Shown: positions 51,732 to 60,538 of the stretch, in pieces
How the letters are laid out: every line of letters begins with the position of its first letter
How positions within the stretch are numbered: the stretch's first letter is position 1
Assembly: GCF_000022145.1 (NCBI RefSeq)
Contig: NC_011891.1
Span: forward strand, 2,244,001 to 2,308,000
Origin: Anaeromyxobacter dehalogenans 2CP-1
GTDB lineage: Bacteria; Myxococcota; Myxococcia; Myxococcales; Anaeromyxobacteraceae
DNA length: 64,000 bases
Direction: 5' to 3'
Program-made: the position numbers and the translations under genes
Notes under the pieces: model-generated
Seen by the model: the letters and a program-made list of their open reading frames with translations, nothing else
Told to the model about the DNA's origin: nothing
The model's database searches: none

Positions 51732-53975
51732 TCAGGCGTGCTTCTTCCGGCGCCGGCGGCCGCGGAGGCGCGCCTCGGCCCGGGCCCGGCGCCGCTCCCG
51801 GGCGCGGGCCTTCTCCTCCTCGTCGAGCGGCGGGCGCGGCGCCTCGGCCGGGCGCTCCTCGTGGAGGCCGGGCAGCGCGATGAGGAACTCGGCGCCCTCG
51901 CCCGGGGCCGAGCGCACCACGATCGTCCCCTGCTGCGCCTTCACGATGCGCTGGCAGATGGCGAGGCCGAGGCCGGTGCCCTTCTCCTTGGTGGTGTAGA
52001 ACGGCACGAAGATCGACTCCCGCGCGTCGTCCGGGATGCCCGGGCCGGTGTCGCGGAAGCGGATCTCCACCACGTCGGCGCGCCGCGCCCCCTCGCGCCA
52101 GAACGCCAGCTCGTCGCGGGCGAGCTTCGTCGAGACGGTGAGGCGTCCGCCGCGCGGCATGGCCTGGAACGCGTTCAGCGCCAGGTTGAGGAACACCTGC
52201 TTCAGCTGCTCCGCGTCGGCCTGGACGCGCGGCAGCCACTCGGCCAGCTCCAGCTCCAGCCGGACCGACTCCGGCACCTCGGCCTGCAGGAGCTTGAACG
52301 TCTTCTCCAGCACCTCGTTCACCTGCGTGGGCGCGAGCGAGGGCTTCAGCGGCCGCGAGTAGTCGAGGAACTGGGTGACCACGCCGTTCAGGCGGTTCAC
52401 CTCCTCGACCACGATCTCGAAGAACTCGCGGTCGTCCTCCGGGACCTTGCGCGGGTCGAGGTACTGGATGGCGGCCTTGATGGCGGCGAGCGGGTTGCGG
52501 ATCTCGTGCGCCAGGCCGGCGGACATCTCGCCCAGCGCGGCGAGGCGGTCGCGCTCCTTCATCTGCTGGTACAGCTTCGAGTTCTCGATCACCAGCGCGC
52601 AGCGATCCGCCACCTCGATGAGCGCCGCGATCTCGTCGGAGGCGAACGCCTCCTGCACCCGCTCGTCCCAGCAGGCCAGGAACCCGACCACCCGGTCGCC
52701 GGCGAGCAGCGGCATGGCGATGCCGGCGCGCATGGTGCCCATGACCGCGCGCGCGTCGCCGAGCCGCTTCAGCTCCTCGGCGATGGCGGCCGGCGCGCCG
52801 CGGCGGCTGACGTGGTCGCCCGGGCCGGTGGGGAGCAGGGCCCGCAGCTCCGACACGCGCCGGTCGATGTTCTCCGCCAGGATCGCCTTCTGGCCCGAGG
52901 ACGAGGCGCCGAGCAGCGCCCGCGCGGTGGCCGGCTCCAAAAACGGCGCCGGCGGCGGGCCGCGGTAGTCGAGCAGCCGGTAGCCGGGGCGGTCGTCGGC
53001 GAGCAGCCACAGCGAGCAGTGGGTGACCCGGCGCGTCTCCACCAGCCCGTCCAGCACCACCGCCGCGAGCCCGGCGGGCTCGATCACCTTGCCGGTCCGA
53101 TCGCGCAGGTCCTCGAGGCGCCGCACCAGCTCGTAGCGCTCGTGGAACAGCGTCGCGACCACCCACTCCTCGACCTTGTCGCGCATCGGGTCGAACAGCG
53201 AGAGGATCACGAACGAGGCCACCACCGTGTTGAAGTAGAAGAGCTCCGGCCGGTCGCCCACCCACGACACCAGGCCGCCGTAGATCGCCACCAGCACCAG
53301 GCCGAGGGCGGTGACCACCACGATCTTCCCGAGGAACTCGTGCAGGTCGAGCAGCCGGTGGCGCTGCAGCGTCTGCGACAGGAAGAACATGAAGACGGTG
53401 AGGACGATCGACCCGAGCCCCTCCGGCGGATAGGGCACGCCGAACAGCGGCAGCATGTCGAGCGTCGAGAGCACCACCGCCACCAGCGCGCCGACGAACA
53501 GGTACTGGAGGCGCGCGCGCTCGACCCGGGTCTGCGAGCCGTGCCGCTTGCCCCACAGGGTGGAGAGCACCGCCGCGAGGCCGCCCAGCACGTAGGCGCC
53601 GACCAGGAGCTTGGCGGGCTTCACGTGGACGAGCGGCGTGATCGCCACCACCAGGCCGGTCAGCGAGCCGGCCAGCATCGCGTTCCGCGCGCGCCGGGCG
53701 GGCCGGCGCGCCACCCCGAGGAACTCGAGGAAGAAGGCGAGCGCCGCGGCCGGGATGAGCGCCCCGGTCCCGACCGCCAGCCGCTCCCACCAGACCGTCC
53801 CGAACGACTGCTTCCAGCGCAGGAAGAAGAGCGCCAGCGAGAACAGGAACAGGTCGGCCGAGAACAGCGCGAACAGCGTGAAGACGCGGGAGCGGTTGTC
53901 GCGGAGCAGCGCCGCCGCCGCGAGGGCGAGCGTCACGATCGCGGCGAGCAGGGTGGCCTGGGTGCGGATGTCCAC
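51732..53975 (-). CDS. Membrane sensor histidine kinase with GAF domain
   Basis: 747 residues from the GTG at 53975 (MDIRTQATLLAA). Seven or more hydrophobic helices occupy about 5-270, followed by a GAF-type sensory domain (about 330-500), dimerisation helix with the His box GLAHEIRNPLAAIKAA, and HATPase domain with N box NLALNAFQAM, G1 DTGPGIPDD and G2 GTGLGLAICQRI. Ends in a strongly basic tail (ARERRRARAEARLRGRRRRKKHA). Likely phosphorylates the downstream NtrC-type regulator. TAGGAT lies 8 bases before the start. Confidence 0.92.
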   Translation of the reverse strand: MDIRTQATLLAAIVTLALAAAALLRDNRSRVFTLFALFSADLFLFSLALFFLRWKQSFGTVWWERLAVGTGALIPAAALAFFLEFLGVARRPARRARNAMLAGSLTGLVVAITPLVHVKPAKLLVGAYVLGGLAAVLSTLWGKRHGSQTRVERARLQYLFVGALVAVVLSTLDMLPLFGVPYPPEGLGSIVLTVFMFFLSQTLQRHRLLDLHEFLGKIVVVTALGLVLVAIYGGLVSWVGDRPELFYFNTVVASFVILSLFDPMRDKVEEWVVATLFHERYELVRRLEDLRDRTGKVIEPAGLAAVVLDGLVETRRVTHCSLWLLADDRPGYRLLDYRGPPPAPFLEPATARALLGASSSGQKAILAENIDRRVSELRALLPTGPGDHVSRRGAPAAIAEELKRLGDARAVMGTMRAGIAMPLLAGDRVVGFLACWDERVQEAFASDEIAALIEVADRCALVIENSKLYQQMKERDRLAALGEMSAGLAHEIRNPLAAIKAAIQYLDPRKVPEDDREFFEIVVEEVNRLNGVVTQFLDYSRPLKPSLAPTQVNEVLEKTFKLLQAEVPESVRLELELAEWLPRVQADAEQLKQVFLNLALNAFQAMPRGGRLTVSTKLARDELAFWREGARRADVVEIRFRDTGPGIPDDARESIFVPFYTTKEKGTGLGLAICQRIVKAQQGTIVVRSAPGEGAEFLIALPGLHEERPAEAPRPPLDEEEKARARERRRARAEARLRGRRRRKKHA

Positions 53976-54160
53976 GCCCCGGGATCCTAACCCTTTTCGG
54001 CGCTGCGCACCGCACGGGCGCACGCCGGCCGGGGAGGGAATCCGCCGGCGGCCCCGGCCGTTCCTCCCGGTGCGCCCGGGCGGCACGCCCCCGCTCGCCC
54101 CTGCGGGCGAACGGTCCCTTGACCGCGTCTCCCCCGGGTCCCACTCTGTCCCCCGGACCG

Positions 54161-56413
54161 ATGCTCACCGCCGCGCTCACCGCCTGCCTCCTCGCCGCCG
54201 CCCCGACCCCCACGCCCCCGCCGCTCCGCGAGGCCGACCTCGCGCCGCTGTTCCGCAAGGGCCCCGCCGCGGAGGGAAAGGCCGCCTACGACGCCGGGCG
54301 CCACGCCGACGCCGCCGCGCGGCTCGCGAGGGCGCCCGAGCCGGAGGCGGCCTACATCCGCGCGCTGGCGCTCCTGGAGGTCCCGCGGCCCGAGGAGGCG
54401 CTGAAGGTCCTCGCCGGCCTCGAGGAGAAGGTGCCCGACCTCGCCGACCGCGTGGCGTTCCTGCGCGGCGCGGCGCTGTCCGCGGCGGGACGCCCGCGCG
54501 AGGCGATGGCGGCGTGGGCGCAGGTGCCGGACCGGTCGCTGCTCGCCGCCGAGGCGCGGCTCTCGCGGGCGCGCGCCGCGTCGGCGCTCGGCGAGGGCGC
54601 GGCCGCGCTCGAGGCGCTCGCGCCGCTGCTGCGCGACGGCGCGCCGGACGATCTCTCCCGGCCCGACCTCGCCGCCTCCGCGCTGCTCCTCGCCGGCCGG
54701 ATCCGCGGCGCAGCGCGGCCCCCCGATCCCGCCGGCGCGCGGCGCGACCTGATGGCGTGCTGGACGGCGCACCCGCTCGCGCCGGAGTCCTCGGAGTGCC
54801 TCTCCGCGGCGGCCGCGCTGCCGGCGCCGCACGGCGGCCCGCCCTCGGCCGAGGAGACGCTGCGGCGCGCGGAGGGGCTGCTCGACGCGAACCGCAACGG
54901 GCAGGCGCTGGCGCTGCTCGAGCCCGCGGTGGCCGCGCTCCGCCCCGACGACCTCGGCGCCGCCGCGTGCCGCGCCCGGGCGGCGCTGGGCCGCGGCTAC
55001 CGCAAGGAGCGCAGCTACCGGCAGGCGATCGACACGCTGCGGCCGGTGGTGGCGGGCTGCGAGGACGAGGGGCTGCGGGTCCGCTCGCTGTACCTGCTCG
55101 CCGGCGCGTCGTCCATCTCCGGGGATCGCGACGAGGCGGTGGCGCTGTACCGCCAGCTGGCGCGCGACTTCGCCGGCCACGCGTTCGCCGACGACGCGCT
55201 GTTCTTCGCCGCAGACCTCCTGGCGCGCGCCGGCAAGTCGCAGGAGGCCCGCGAGGCGCTCGCGGCGCTGGTGCGGGATCACCCGGGCGGCGACTACCGC
55301 GAGGAGGCGCGCTTCCGGCTCGCGTGGCTGCTGAAGCAGGCGGGCGACCTGGATGGCGCGGTCGCGCAGCTCCTCGCGGTCGAGGAGGAGCAGGCGGGCC
55401 GCGACGGCTACGAGCACGCCCGGGCGGCCTACTGGCGCGCGCGGCTGCTGGCCGGGCGCGGCGAGGACGGGCGCCGGGCCGCCGAGGCGGTGTTCACCGA
55501 GCTCGCCACGCGCTACCCCACCGACTACTACGGCCTGCTCGCCCGGGCCCGGCTCGACGGCCACGGCGGCCAGAGCCTCCCCGCGCGGCGGGCCGCGCCG
55601 GCCGGCGGCACCCCCGAGGCCGCCTACGACCCCGGCCCGCTGCGCGAGGAGCCGCACTTCCGCGCCGGCCTGCTGCTCCTGCGCATGGGCCTGCCGCGCG
55701 CCGCGTCGGAGGAGCTGTCGGCGATCCCGGCCGCGCGGCTGCGCGCGGCCGGCGACGCGCCCGAGCCGGTGCTGCTGGTGGCCGACCTGCTCGACCGCGC
55801 CGGCGACCACCGCGCCGCGCACAACCTGCTGCGCACCCGCGCCCGCGGCGCGCTCCGCAAGCCGCCCGAGGGCGAGAACCTGCGCGCCTGGCGCATCGCG
55901 TACCCGCCGGCCTACCGCGACGACGTGCGCCGCTGGGCGCCGCCCGCGGGCGTGCCGGTGGAGCTGGTGCAGGCGCTCATGCGCGAGGAGAGCGCGCTCG
56001 ACCCGCGCGCCATGTCCGGCGCCGGCGCGGTCGGCCTCACCCAGCTCATGCTGCCCACCGCGCAGTCGGTGGCGAAGAGCCTGAAGCTCTCCCGCCCGAC
56101 GCGCACCGACCTCATGCGCGCGTCGCTCAACATCCGACTCGGCTCGCACTACCTGGGCGAGCTGGTGCGCCGGTTCGACGGCTCGCTCCCGCTCGCGCTC
56201 GCAGCGTACAACGCCGGCGGCGGGGCGGTCCGGCGCTGGCTGGGCGGGCGCGACGCGCTCGACGTGGACGAGTTCGTGGAGGAGATCCCGGTGGAGGAGA
56301 CGCGCGGCTACGTGAAGCGCGTGCTCCGGTCCTACGCCGCGTACCGGCTGCTCTACGGCGCGCCCGAGGAGGCGTCCCTCGGGCTGCTCCGCCGCGCCGG
56401 GGGCAAGGGCTGA
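54161..56413 (+). CDS. Soluble lytic murein transglycosylase (Slt family) with TPR region
   Basis: 750 residues from ATG 54161, which gives a signal peptide (MLTAALTACLLAAAPTP). Residues about 40-560 are helical TPR-like repeats forming the superhelical ring of Slt proteins. The C-terminal domain (about 605-730) is an SLT domain: EESALDPRAMSGAGAVGLTQLM with catalytic Glu, and LALAAYNAGGGAVRRWLGG. Cleaves glycan strands with 1,6-anhydro products in the periplasm. Divergent from the histidine kinase gene; TTGACC at 54119-54124 is a possible -35. Confidence 0.92.
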   Translation: MLTAALTACLLAAAPTPTPPPLREADLAPLFRKGPAAEGKAAYDAGRHADAAARLARAPEPEAAYIRALALLEVPRPEEALKVLAGLEEKVPDLADRVAFLRGAALSAAGRPREAMAAWAQVPDRSLLAAEARLSRARAASALGEGAAALEALAPLLRDGAPDDLSRPDLAASALLLAGRIRGAARPPDPAGARRDLMACWTAHPLAPESSECLSAAAALPAPHGGPPSAEETLRRAEGLLDANRNGQALALLEPAVAALRPDDLGAAACRARAALGRGYRKERSYRQAIDTLRPVVAGCEDEGLRVRSLYLLAGASSISGDRDEAVALYRQLARDFAGHAFADDALFFAADLLARAGKSQEAREALAALVRDHPGGDYREEARFRLAWLLKQAGDLDGAVAQLLAVEEEQAGRDGYEHARAAYWRARLLAGRGEDGRRAAEAVFTELATRYPTDYYGLLARARLDGHGGQSLPARRAAPAGGTPEAAYDPGPLREEPHFRAGLLLLRMGLPRAASEELSAIPAARLRAAGDAPEPVLLVADLLDRAGDHRAAHNLLRTRARGALRKPPEGENLRAWRIAYPPAYRDDVRRWAPPAGVPVELVQALMREESALDPRAMSGAGAVGLTQLMLPTAQSVAKSLKLSRPTRTDLMRASLNIRLGSHYLGELVRRFDGSLPLALAAYNAGGGAVRRWLGGRDALDVDEFVEEIPVEETRGYVKRVLRSYAAYRLLYGAPEEASLGLLRRAGGKG

Positions 56414-56516
56414 CCCGGAGGAGGGGCGCACCGCGACCCACCCGACCCGCGGCGATCCGCGCCCCCGGGCCCGCGTGCGGCCAGCGGGCCGGCCGCGTAT
56501 GATCTTCCGAACAGCG

Positions 56517-57113
56517 ATGCTCGAAACCGGCGTCCTCGTCCTCAACCGGGTTTACCAGCCGGTACACATCACCTCGGTGCGGCGCGCGTTCACGTTGCTG
56601 TACCAGGGGGTGGCGAAGGCGCTCGACGAGCAGTTCCAGCTGTTCGACTTCGAGAGCTGGAGCGCGCTGGCCGCCGCCGCGGACCACGACTCCATCGGCA
56701 CGGTGGGACGGCGCATCCGGGTGCCGCGGGTGATCGTCCTGCTCGCGTACGAGCACCTGCCGCGGGCGCGGGTGCGCTTCTCGCGGTTCAACATCTATGC
56801 GCGCGACGAGAACACGTGCCAGTACTGCGGCCGGCGCTTCCGCCGCGCGGAGCTGAACCTGGATCACGTGGTCCCGCGCTCGCGCGGCGGGTCCACGAAC
56901 TGGGAGAACGTCGTCTGCTCGTGCGTGCGGTGCAACCTGAGGAAGGGCGGGCGGACGCCGGAGGAGGCCGGGATGCGGCTGCTGCGCCAGCCCACCCGGC
57001 CGCGCTGGACGCCCACGTTCCGGAGCCGGGCGCGGCGCGCGCTGTACCGCGAGTGGCGGCCTTTCCTGTCCCTGGCCGACGCCGCATACTGGAACGCCGA
57101 GCTGTTGGAGTAG
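56517..57113 (+). CDS. HNH endonuclease family protein
   Basis: 198 residues from ATG 56517. A zinc ribbon plus HNH motif occupies 101-145: C101-x2-C104, DHVVPRSRGG with D116-H117, NWENVV, and C136-x2-C139. The N-terminal 90 residues (VLVLNRVYQPVHITSVRRAFTLL) are typical of a widespread stand-alone HNH group not tied to restriction systems. TATGAT at 56498-56503 is a likely -10. Followed by the MinD-like gene, whose promoter overlaps the 3' end. Confidence 0.88.
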   Translation: MLETGVLVLNRVYQPVHITSVRRAFTLLYQGVAKALDEQFQLFDFESWSALAAAADHDSIGTVGRRIRVPRVIVLLAYEHLPRARVRFSRFNIYARDENTCQYCGRRFRRAELNLDHVVPRSRGGSTNWENVVCSCVRCNLRKGGRTPEEAGMRLLRQPTRPRWTPTFRSRARRALYREWRPFLSLADAAYWNAELLE

Positions 57114-57133
57114 TCGTCCTTTCGGATTAGGAT
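57105..57133 (+). promoter_or_regulatory. Promoter of the MinD-like gene, leaderless arrangement
   Basis: TTGGAG (57105-57110) and TAGGAT (57128-57133), spacer 17; the ATG at 57140 begins 6 bases after the -10, at the expected transcription start. Confidence 0.5.
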
Positions 57134-57139
57134 GAGGCG

Positions 57140-58132
57140 ATGGGCGACGTGCCGACGCTCAAGCTGGTGAGGACCGTCCCGGAGCCGGAGACCCGGCAGG
57201 CCGGCCCGCGCCCCGACGTGGCCCGGGCCCGGCGCATCGTCGCGGTCGGCGGCGGCAAGGGCGGCATCGGCAAGAGCCTCATCTCAGCGAACCTGGGCAT
57301 CGAGCTGGCGCGGCGCCGGCGGCGGGTGGTGCTGGTGGACGCCGACCTGGGCGGCGCGAACCTGCACACCACGCTCGGCCTCGACGTCCCGAAGCGGACG
57401 CTGTCCGACTTCATCGAGCGGCGCGTGCCGCGCATCGACGACGTGGTCACGCCGACCGGCATCGAGAACCTGGGGCTCGTCTCCGGCGCGCTCGACCACC
57501 TCGACGCCGCGAACCCGCCCTACGCCCAGAAGATGCGGCTGCTGCGCCACGTCCAGCAGCTCGACGTGGACTACGCCATCCTCGACCTCGGGGCGGGCAC
57601 GCACACCAACGTGCTCGACTTCTTCCTGGTGGCCGACCACGGCGTGCTGGTGCTGGTGCCGGAGCCGACCGCGGTCGAGAACGCGTACCGCTTCGTGAAG
57701 GCGGCGTTTTGGCGGCGCATGCGGAACGTCGCGCAGGTGTACGGGTACGAGCCGCTGCTCCGGACGGTGATGGCCGGCGGCAACTTCCGCAGCCCGGTGG
57801 AGCTGGTGACCACCGTCAGCCAGCGCGATCCCGAGGCGGGCGCGAACCTGGCCCGGCAGCTCGCCGCGTTCCGCCCGCGGCTGGTGGTGAACGAGGCGCG
57901 CACGCCGCAGGACGCCGACGTCGGCAAGGCCGTGGTGGCGGCGTGGCGCAAGTACTTCGGGCTCGAGATGGATTATCTCGGGTTCATCCCCTACGACGAC
58001 GAGATGTGGCGGACGCTCCGCGCGCGCCGCCCGCTGCTCGTCGAGCGGCCCGACGTCCGGGCCGCCAAGGCCTTCGCCGGGATCGCCGACGCGCTGCTGG
58101 CGCTCGACATCGCGGCGCGGCACGAGGCATGA
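57140..58132 (+). CDS. MinD/ParA-like ATPase
   Basis: 330 residues. The deviant Walker A GGKGGIGKS is at 38-46 with the signature lysine K40; VVLVDADLGGANLH and YAILDLGAG follow as A' and B motifs. The C-terminal part is longer than MinD and lacks an evident MinD membrane-targeting helix; it is closest in outline to the FlhG/MinD group. It may position a structure or protein on a surface. Directly followed (1 base) by the J-like/HTH protein, its probable partner. Confidence 0.85.
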   Translation: MGDVPTLKLVRTVPEPETRQAGPRPDVARARRIVAVGGGKGGIGKSLISANLGIELARRRRRVVLVDADLGGANLHTTLGLDVPKRTLSDFIERRVPRIDDVVTPTGIENLGLVSGALDHLDAANPPYAQKMRLLRHVQQLDVDYAILDLGAGTHTNVLDFFLVADHGVLVLVPEPTAVENAYRFVKAAFWRRMRNVAQVYGYEPLLRTVMAGGNFRSPVELVTTVSQRDPEAGANLARQLAAFRPRLVVNEARTPQDADVGKAVVAAWRKYFGLEMDYLGFIPYDDEMWRTLRARRPLLVERPDVRAAKAFAGIADALLALDIAARHEA

Positions 58133-58133
58133 G

Positions 58134-59006
58134 GTGCTGAAGCGGCTCGCAGATCAGACCCTGTACGAGATCCTGGAGGTCCCACCCGACGCGTCGTCGC
58201 GCGACATCGCCGAGGCGGTGGAGCGCGCCCGCGCGCTCTACGGCCCCGGCTCGATCGCGACCTACACGCTCATGTCGAGCGAGGAGGCGTCGCTGCTCAC
58301 GCGGCGGATCGAGGAGGCGCAGTCCACGCTCCTCGACCCGGACGCGCGGCGGCGCTACGACGACCTGCTCGGCGACCGGTCCGGCGCCGCGAACGCGGAG
58401 ACGTCCGAGGCCGACGCCGGCGACCGCTGGCCCGCGCGCGTGCTCCCGCTCGTGCCGCAGCCGGATCGCGACGAGGCGCTGCGCGAGGCGGAGGCGAGCG
58501 CCGAGGAGTCCTGGCCGCTGCGCCCGGGCCACGTCGCCGGCGCGTCCGCGCCCACCCCGCCGCCGCCCGCGGACGGGCCCCCGCCGGTCCACCCGCGGCC
58601 GCCGCCCATCCCGCTCCGCCGCGAGGTCAGCGGCCCGGCCATGACGCCGGTGCCGCTGCCCTCCGTCGCGCAGGCGGGCCCCGAGCCCATCCCCCTGGTG
58701 AGCCCGGCCGCGCCGGGCGGCGCGCCGGCGCCGGAGGCCACCGCCTGGACGGGCGAGGTGCTGCGGCGCCTCCGCGAGGCCCGCGGGATCACGCTCCAGC
58801 AGCTCTCCGAGCGCATCAAGGTCACCCGCCACCACATCGAGAACATCGAGGGCGACCGCTTCGCGCTCTTGCCGGCGCCCGTCTACCTGCGCGGCATCCT
58901 CCTCAGCATGGCGCGCGAGCTGCGCCTCGACGGCCAGAAGGTGGCGCGCTCCTACCTCGAGCGCGTCACGGCGGCGACCGCCCCGGGCGCGCCGCGGCCG
59001 CGCTGA
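58134..59006 (+). CDS. J-domain-like / RodZ-type HTH fusion protein
   Basis: 290 residues, GTG start. Residues about 7-82 resemble a J domain (LYEILEVPPDASSRDIAEAVERARALY... AQSTLLDPDARRRYDDLL) but lack the HPD tripeptide, so no Hsp70 stimulation is expected. A Pro-rich disordered linker (about 85-200) joins a C-terminal helix-turn-helix of the RodZ N-terminal type (EVLRRLREARGITLQQLSERIKVTRHHIENIEG). No membrane segment follows, unlike RodZ. Coupled to the MinD-like ATPase gene. Confidence 0.7.
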   Translation: MLKRLADQTLYEILEVPPDASSRDIAEAVERARALYGPGSIATYTLMSSEEASLLTRRIEEAQSTLLDPDARRRYDDLLGDRSGAANAETSEADAGDRWPARVLPLVPQPDRDEALREAEASAEESWPLRPGHVAGASAPTPPPPADGPPPVHPRPPPIPLRREVSGPAMTPVPLPSVAQAGPEPIPLVSPAAPGGAPAPEATAWTGEVLRRLREARGITLQQLSERIKVTRHHIENIEGDRFALLPAPVYLRGILLSMARELRLDGQKVARSYLERVTAATAPGAPRPR

Positions 59007-59174
59007 GCGTCCCTGCACGCCTCGCGCCCCGAGCGTCCCCCGACCTCGCGCAACGTCCTCGGGCCGCGCTCGCGCTCGGGATGAGCGGCCAGGGTCCCGA
59101 GGCGCGGCCGGCGTCGAAGGGAAGGGCGGAGCGGCCAGGGACCGACGGTTCCACGGTGCGTGCGGGCCGCATCG

Positions 59175-59203
59175 TTGACCACCCCGGGAAGGCGGCGTAC
59201 GAT
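59175..59203 (+). promoter_or_regulatory. Promoter before the 88-residue protein gene
   Basis: TTGACC (59175-59180) and TACGAT (59198-59203), spacer 17. The ATG at 59214 comes 10 bases after the -10, leaving a leader of only a few bases. Confidence 0.6.
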
Positions 59204-59213
59204 CCGCGCCCGT

Positions 59214-59480
59214 ATGCCGCTCATCGACTCACCCGAGGCCGCCACGCGCCTGGCGCGGGCGATCTGCTCCGACGTCTCCCTCTACAACGAGGAGAAGATC
59301 GTCCGCGGCATCGAGCAGGACAACTTCTTCGACGCGCTGCGCGAGGAGCTGGAGGAGGGGCGCGAGCTGTACCGGTCGCGCGTCTCGCCGGACCTCTACG
59401 GCCGCACCAACTTCTACGACCGCGCCATCGTGGACGTGATCCTGAGGTCCAAGGGGCACGTGAAGTCCCGCATCTGGTGA
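59214..59480 (+). CDS. Conserved-looking small protein of unknown function
   Basis: 88 residues, acidic helical N-terminal half (ATRLARAICSDVSLYNEEKIVRG) then DLYGRTNFYDRAIVDVILRS and a basic end. No signal peptide, membrane segment or known motif. Well-formed composition and a good promoter argue it is real. Its stop overlaps the GTG of the RluD-type gene. Confidence 0.7.
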   Translation: MPLIDSPEAATRLARAICSDVSLYNEEKIVRGIEQDNFFDALREELEEGRELYRSRVSPDLYGRTNFYDRAIVDVILRSKGHVKSRIW

Positions 59481-60535
59481 CGCGACCCCCGCCGCGCGCG
59501 GCGCCCGGCACCGCCCCCGCCGAAGGCGGCGCGACGCCGGACCGGCGCACCCTGCACGTTCCCCCGGAGCTCGCCGGCACGCGCCTCGACGCGGCGCTGG
59601 TCCGGCTCGCCCCCGACCTCTCCCGCGCCCGCGTCCAGCGCCTGGTGGAGGCCGGCCTGGTCCAGGTGGACGGGCGCGGCGCCAAGGCCTCGGCCCGGCT
59701 CCGCGGCGGGGAGGCGATCGCGCTCGAGCTCCCGCCGCCCGAGCCGAGCGGCCTCGTCGCGCAGGACCTGCCGCTCGCCGTGCTGCACGAGGACGCCGAC
59801 CTCATCGTCCTCGACAAGGCGCCCGGGATGGTGGTGCACCCGGCGCGCGGCACGCCGCACTCGACGGTGGTGAACGCGCTCCTCCACCGCCTCGGGCTGC
59901 CGGGCGCGGCCGGGCCGGACGGCGGGCTCCCGCGGCTCGGCCTGGTCCACCGGCTCGACAAGGACACCTCGGGCTGCCTGGTGGTCGCGAAGACCGAGGC
60001 CGCGCTCGCCGCCCTCCAGGCGCAGTGGAAGGGCCGCTCGGTCGAGAAGGTGTACCTGGCGCTGTGCCACGGCGCGCTCGCGCCGGAGGGCCGGCTCGAC
60101 ACGCCCTACGGCCGCCATCCGCGCGACCGCCTGCGCTTCACCGGCCGGGTGACCTCGTCGCGCCGGGCGTTGACCGAGTGGCGGGTGCGCGAGGCGTTCG
60201 GCGCGGCCGCGTCGCTCGCCGAGGTGACGCTGCACACCGGCCGCACCCACCAGATCCGCGTCCACCTCTCGGAGGCGGGCCACCCGCTGCTCGCGGACGC
60301 GGTCTACGGCGGGACCCGCCGCGAGGCCCGGCTCGCGCCCGCCGATCCGGCGCGGCGGGCGGCGGAGGCGGTGGGCCGCCAGGCGCTGCACGCGCTGCGG
60401 CTCGGCTTCGACCACCCGCGCACCGGGCGACGCCTGGTGGTGGAGGCGCCGGTCCCGGCCGACCTGCGCGCCGCGATCGAGATCCTGCGCGCCGCGCCGC
60501 CCGCGCCCGCGGGCCCCGGCTCCCGCCGGCGGTAG
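59477..60535 (+). CDS. Pseudouridine synthase, RluA/RluD family
   Basis: 352 residues from GTG 59477. N-terminal S4 RNA-binding domain (about 30-95, SRARVQRLVEAGLVQVDG), catalytic domain with the invariant Asp in GLVHRLDKDTSGCLVV, and HTGRTHQIRVHL. RluD-like (23S rRNA helix 69 pseudouridines) by S4-plus-catalytic layout, but RluA-family members cannot be separated with certainty by eye. Confidence 0.88.
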   Translation: MTRPPPRAAPGTAPAEGGATPDRRTLHVPPELAGTRLDAALVRLAPDLSRARVQRLVEAGLVQVDGRGAKASARLRGGEAIALELPPPEPSGLVAQDLPLAVLHEDADLIVLDKAPGMVVHPARGTPHSTVVNALLHRLGLPGAAGPDGGLPRLGLVHRLDKDTSGCLVVAKTEAALAALQAQWKGRSVEKVYLALCHGALAPEGRLDTPYGRHPRDRLRFTGRVTSSRRALTEWRVREAFGAAASLAEVTLHTGRTHQIRVHLSEAGHPLLADAVYGGTRREARLAPADPARRAAEAVGRQALHALRLGFDHPRTGRRLVVEAPVPADLRAAIEILRAAPPAPAGPGSRRR

Positions 60536-60538
60536 GGC

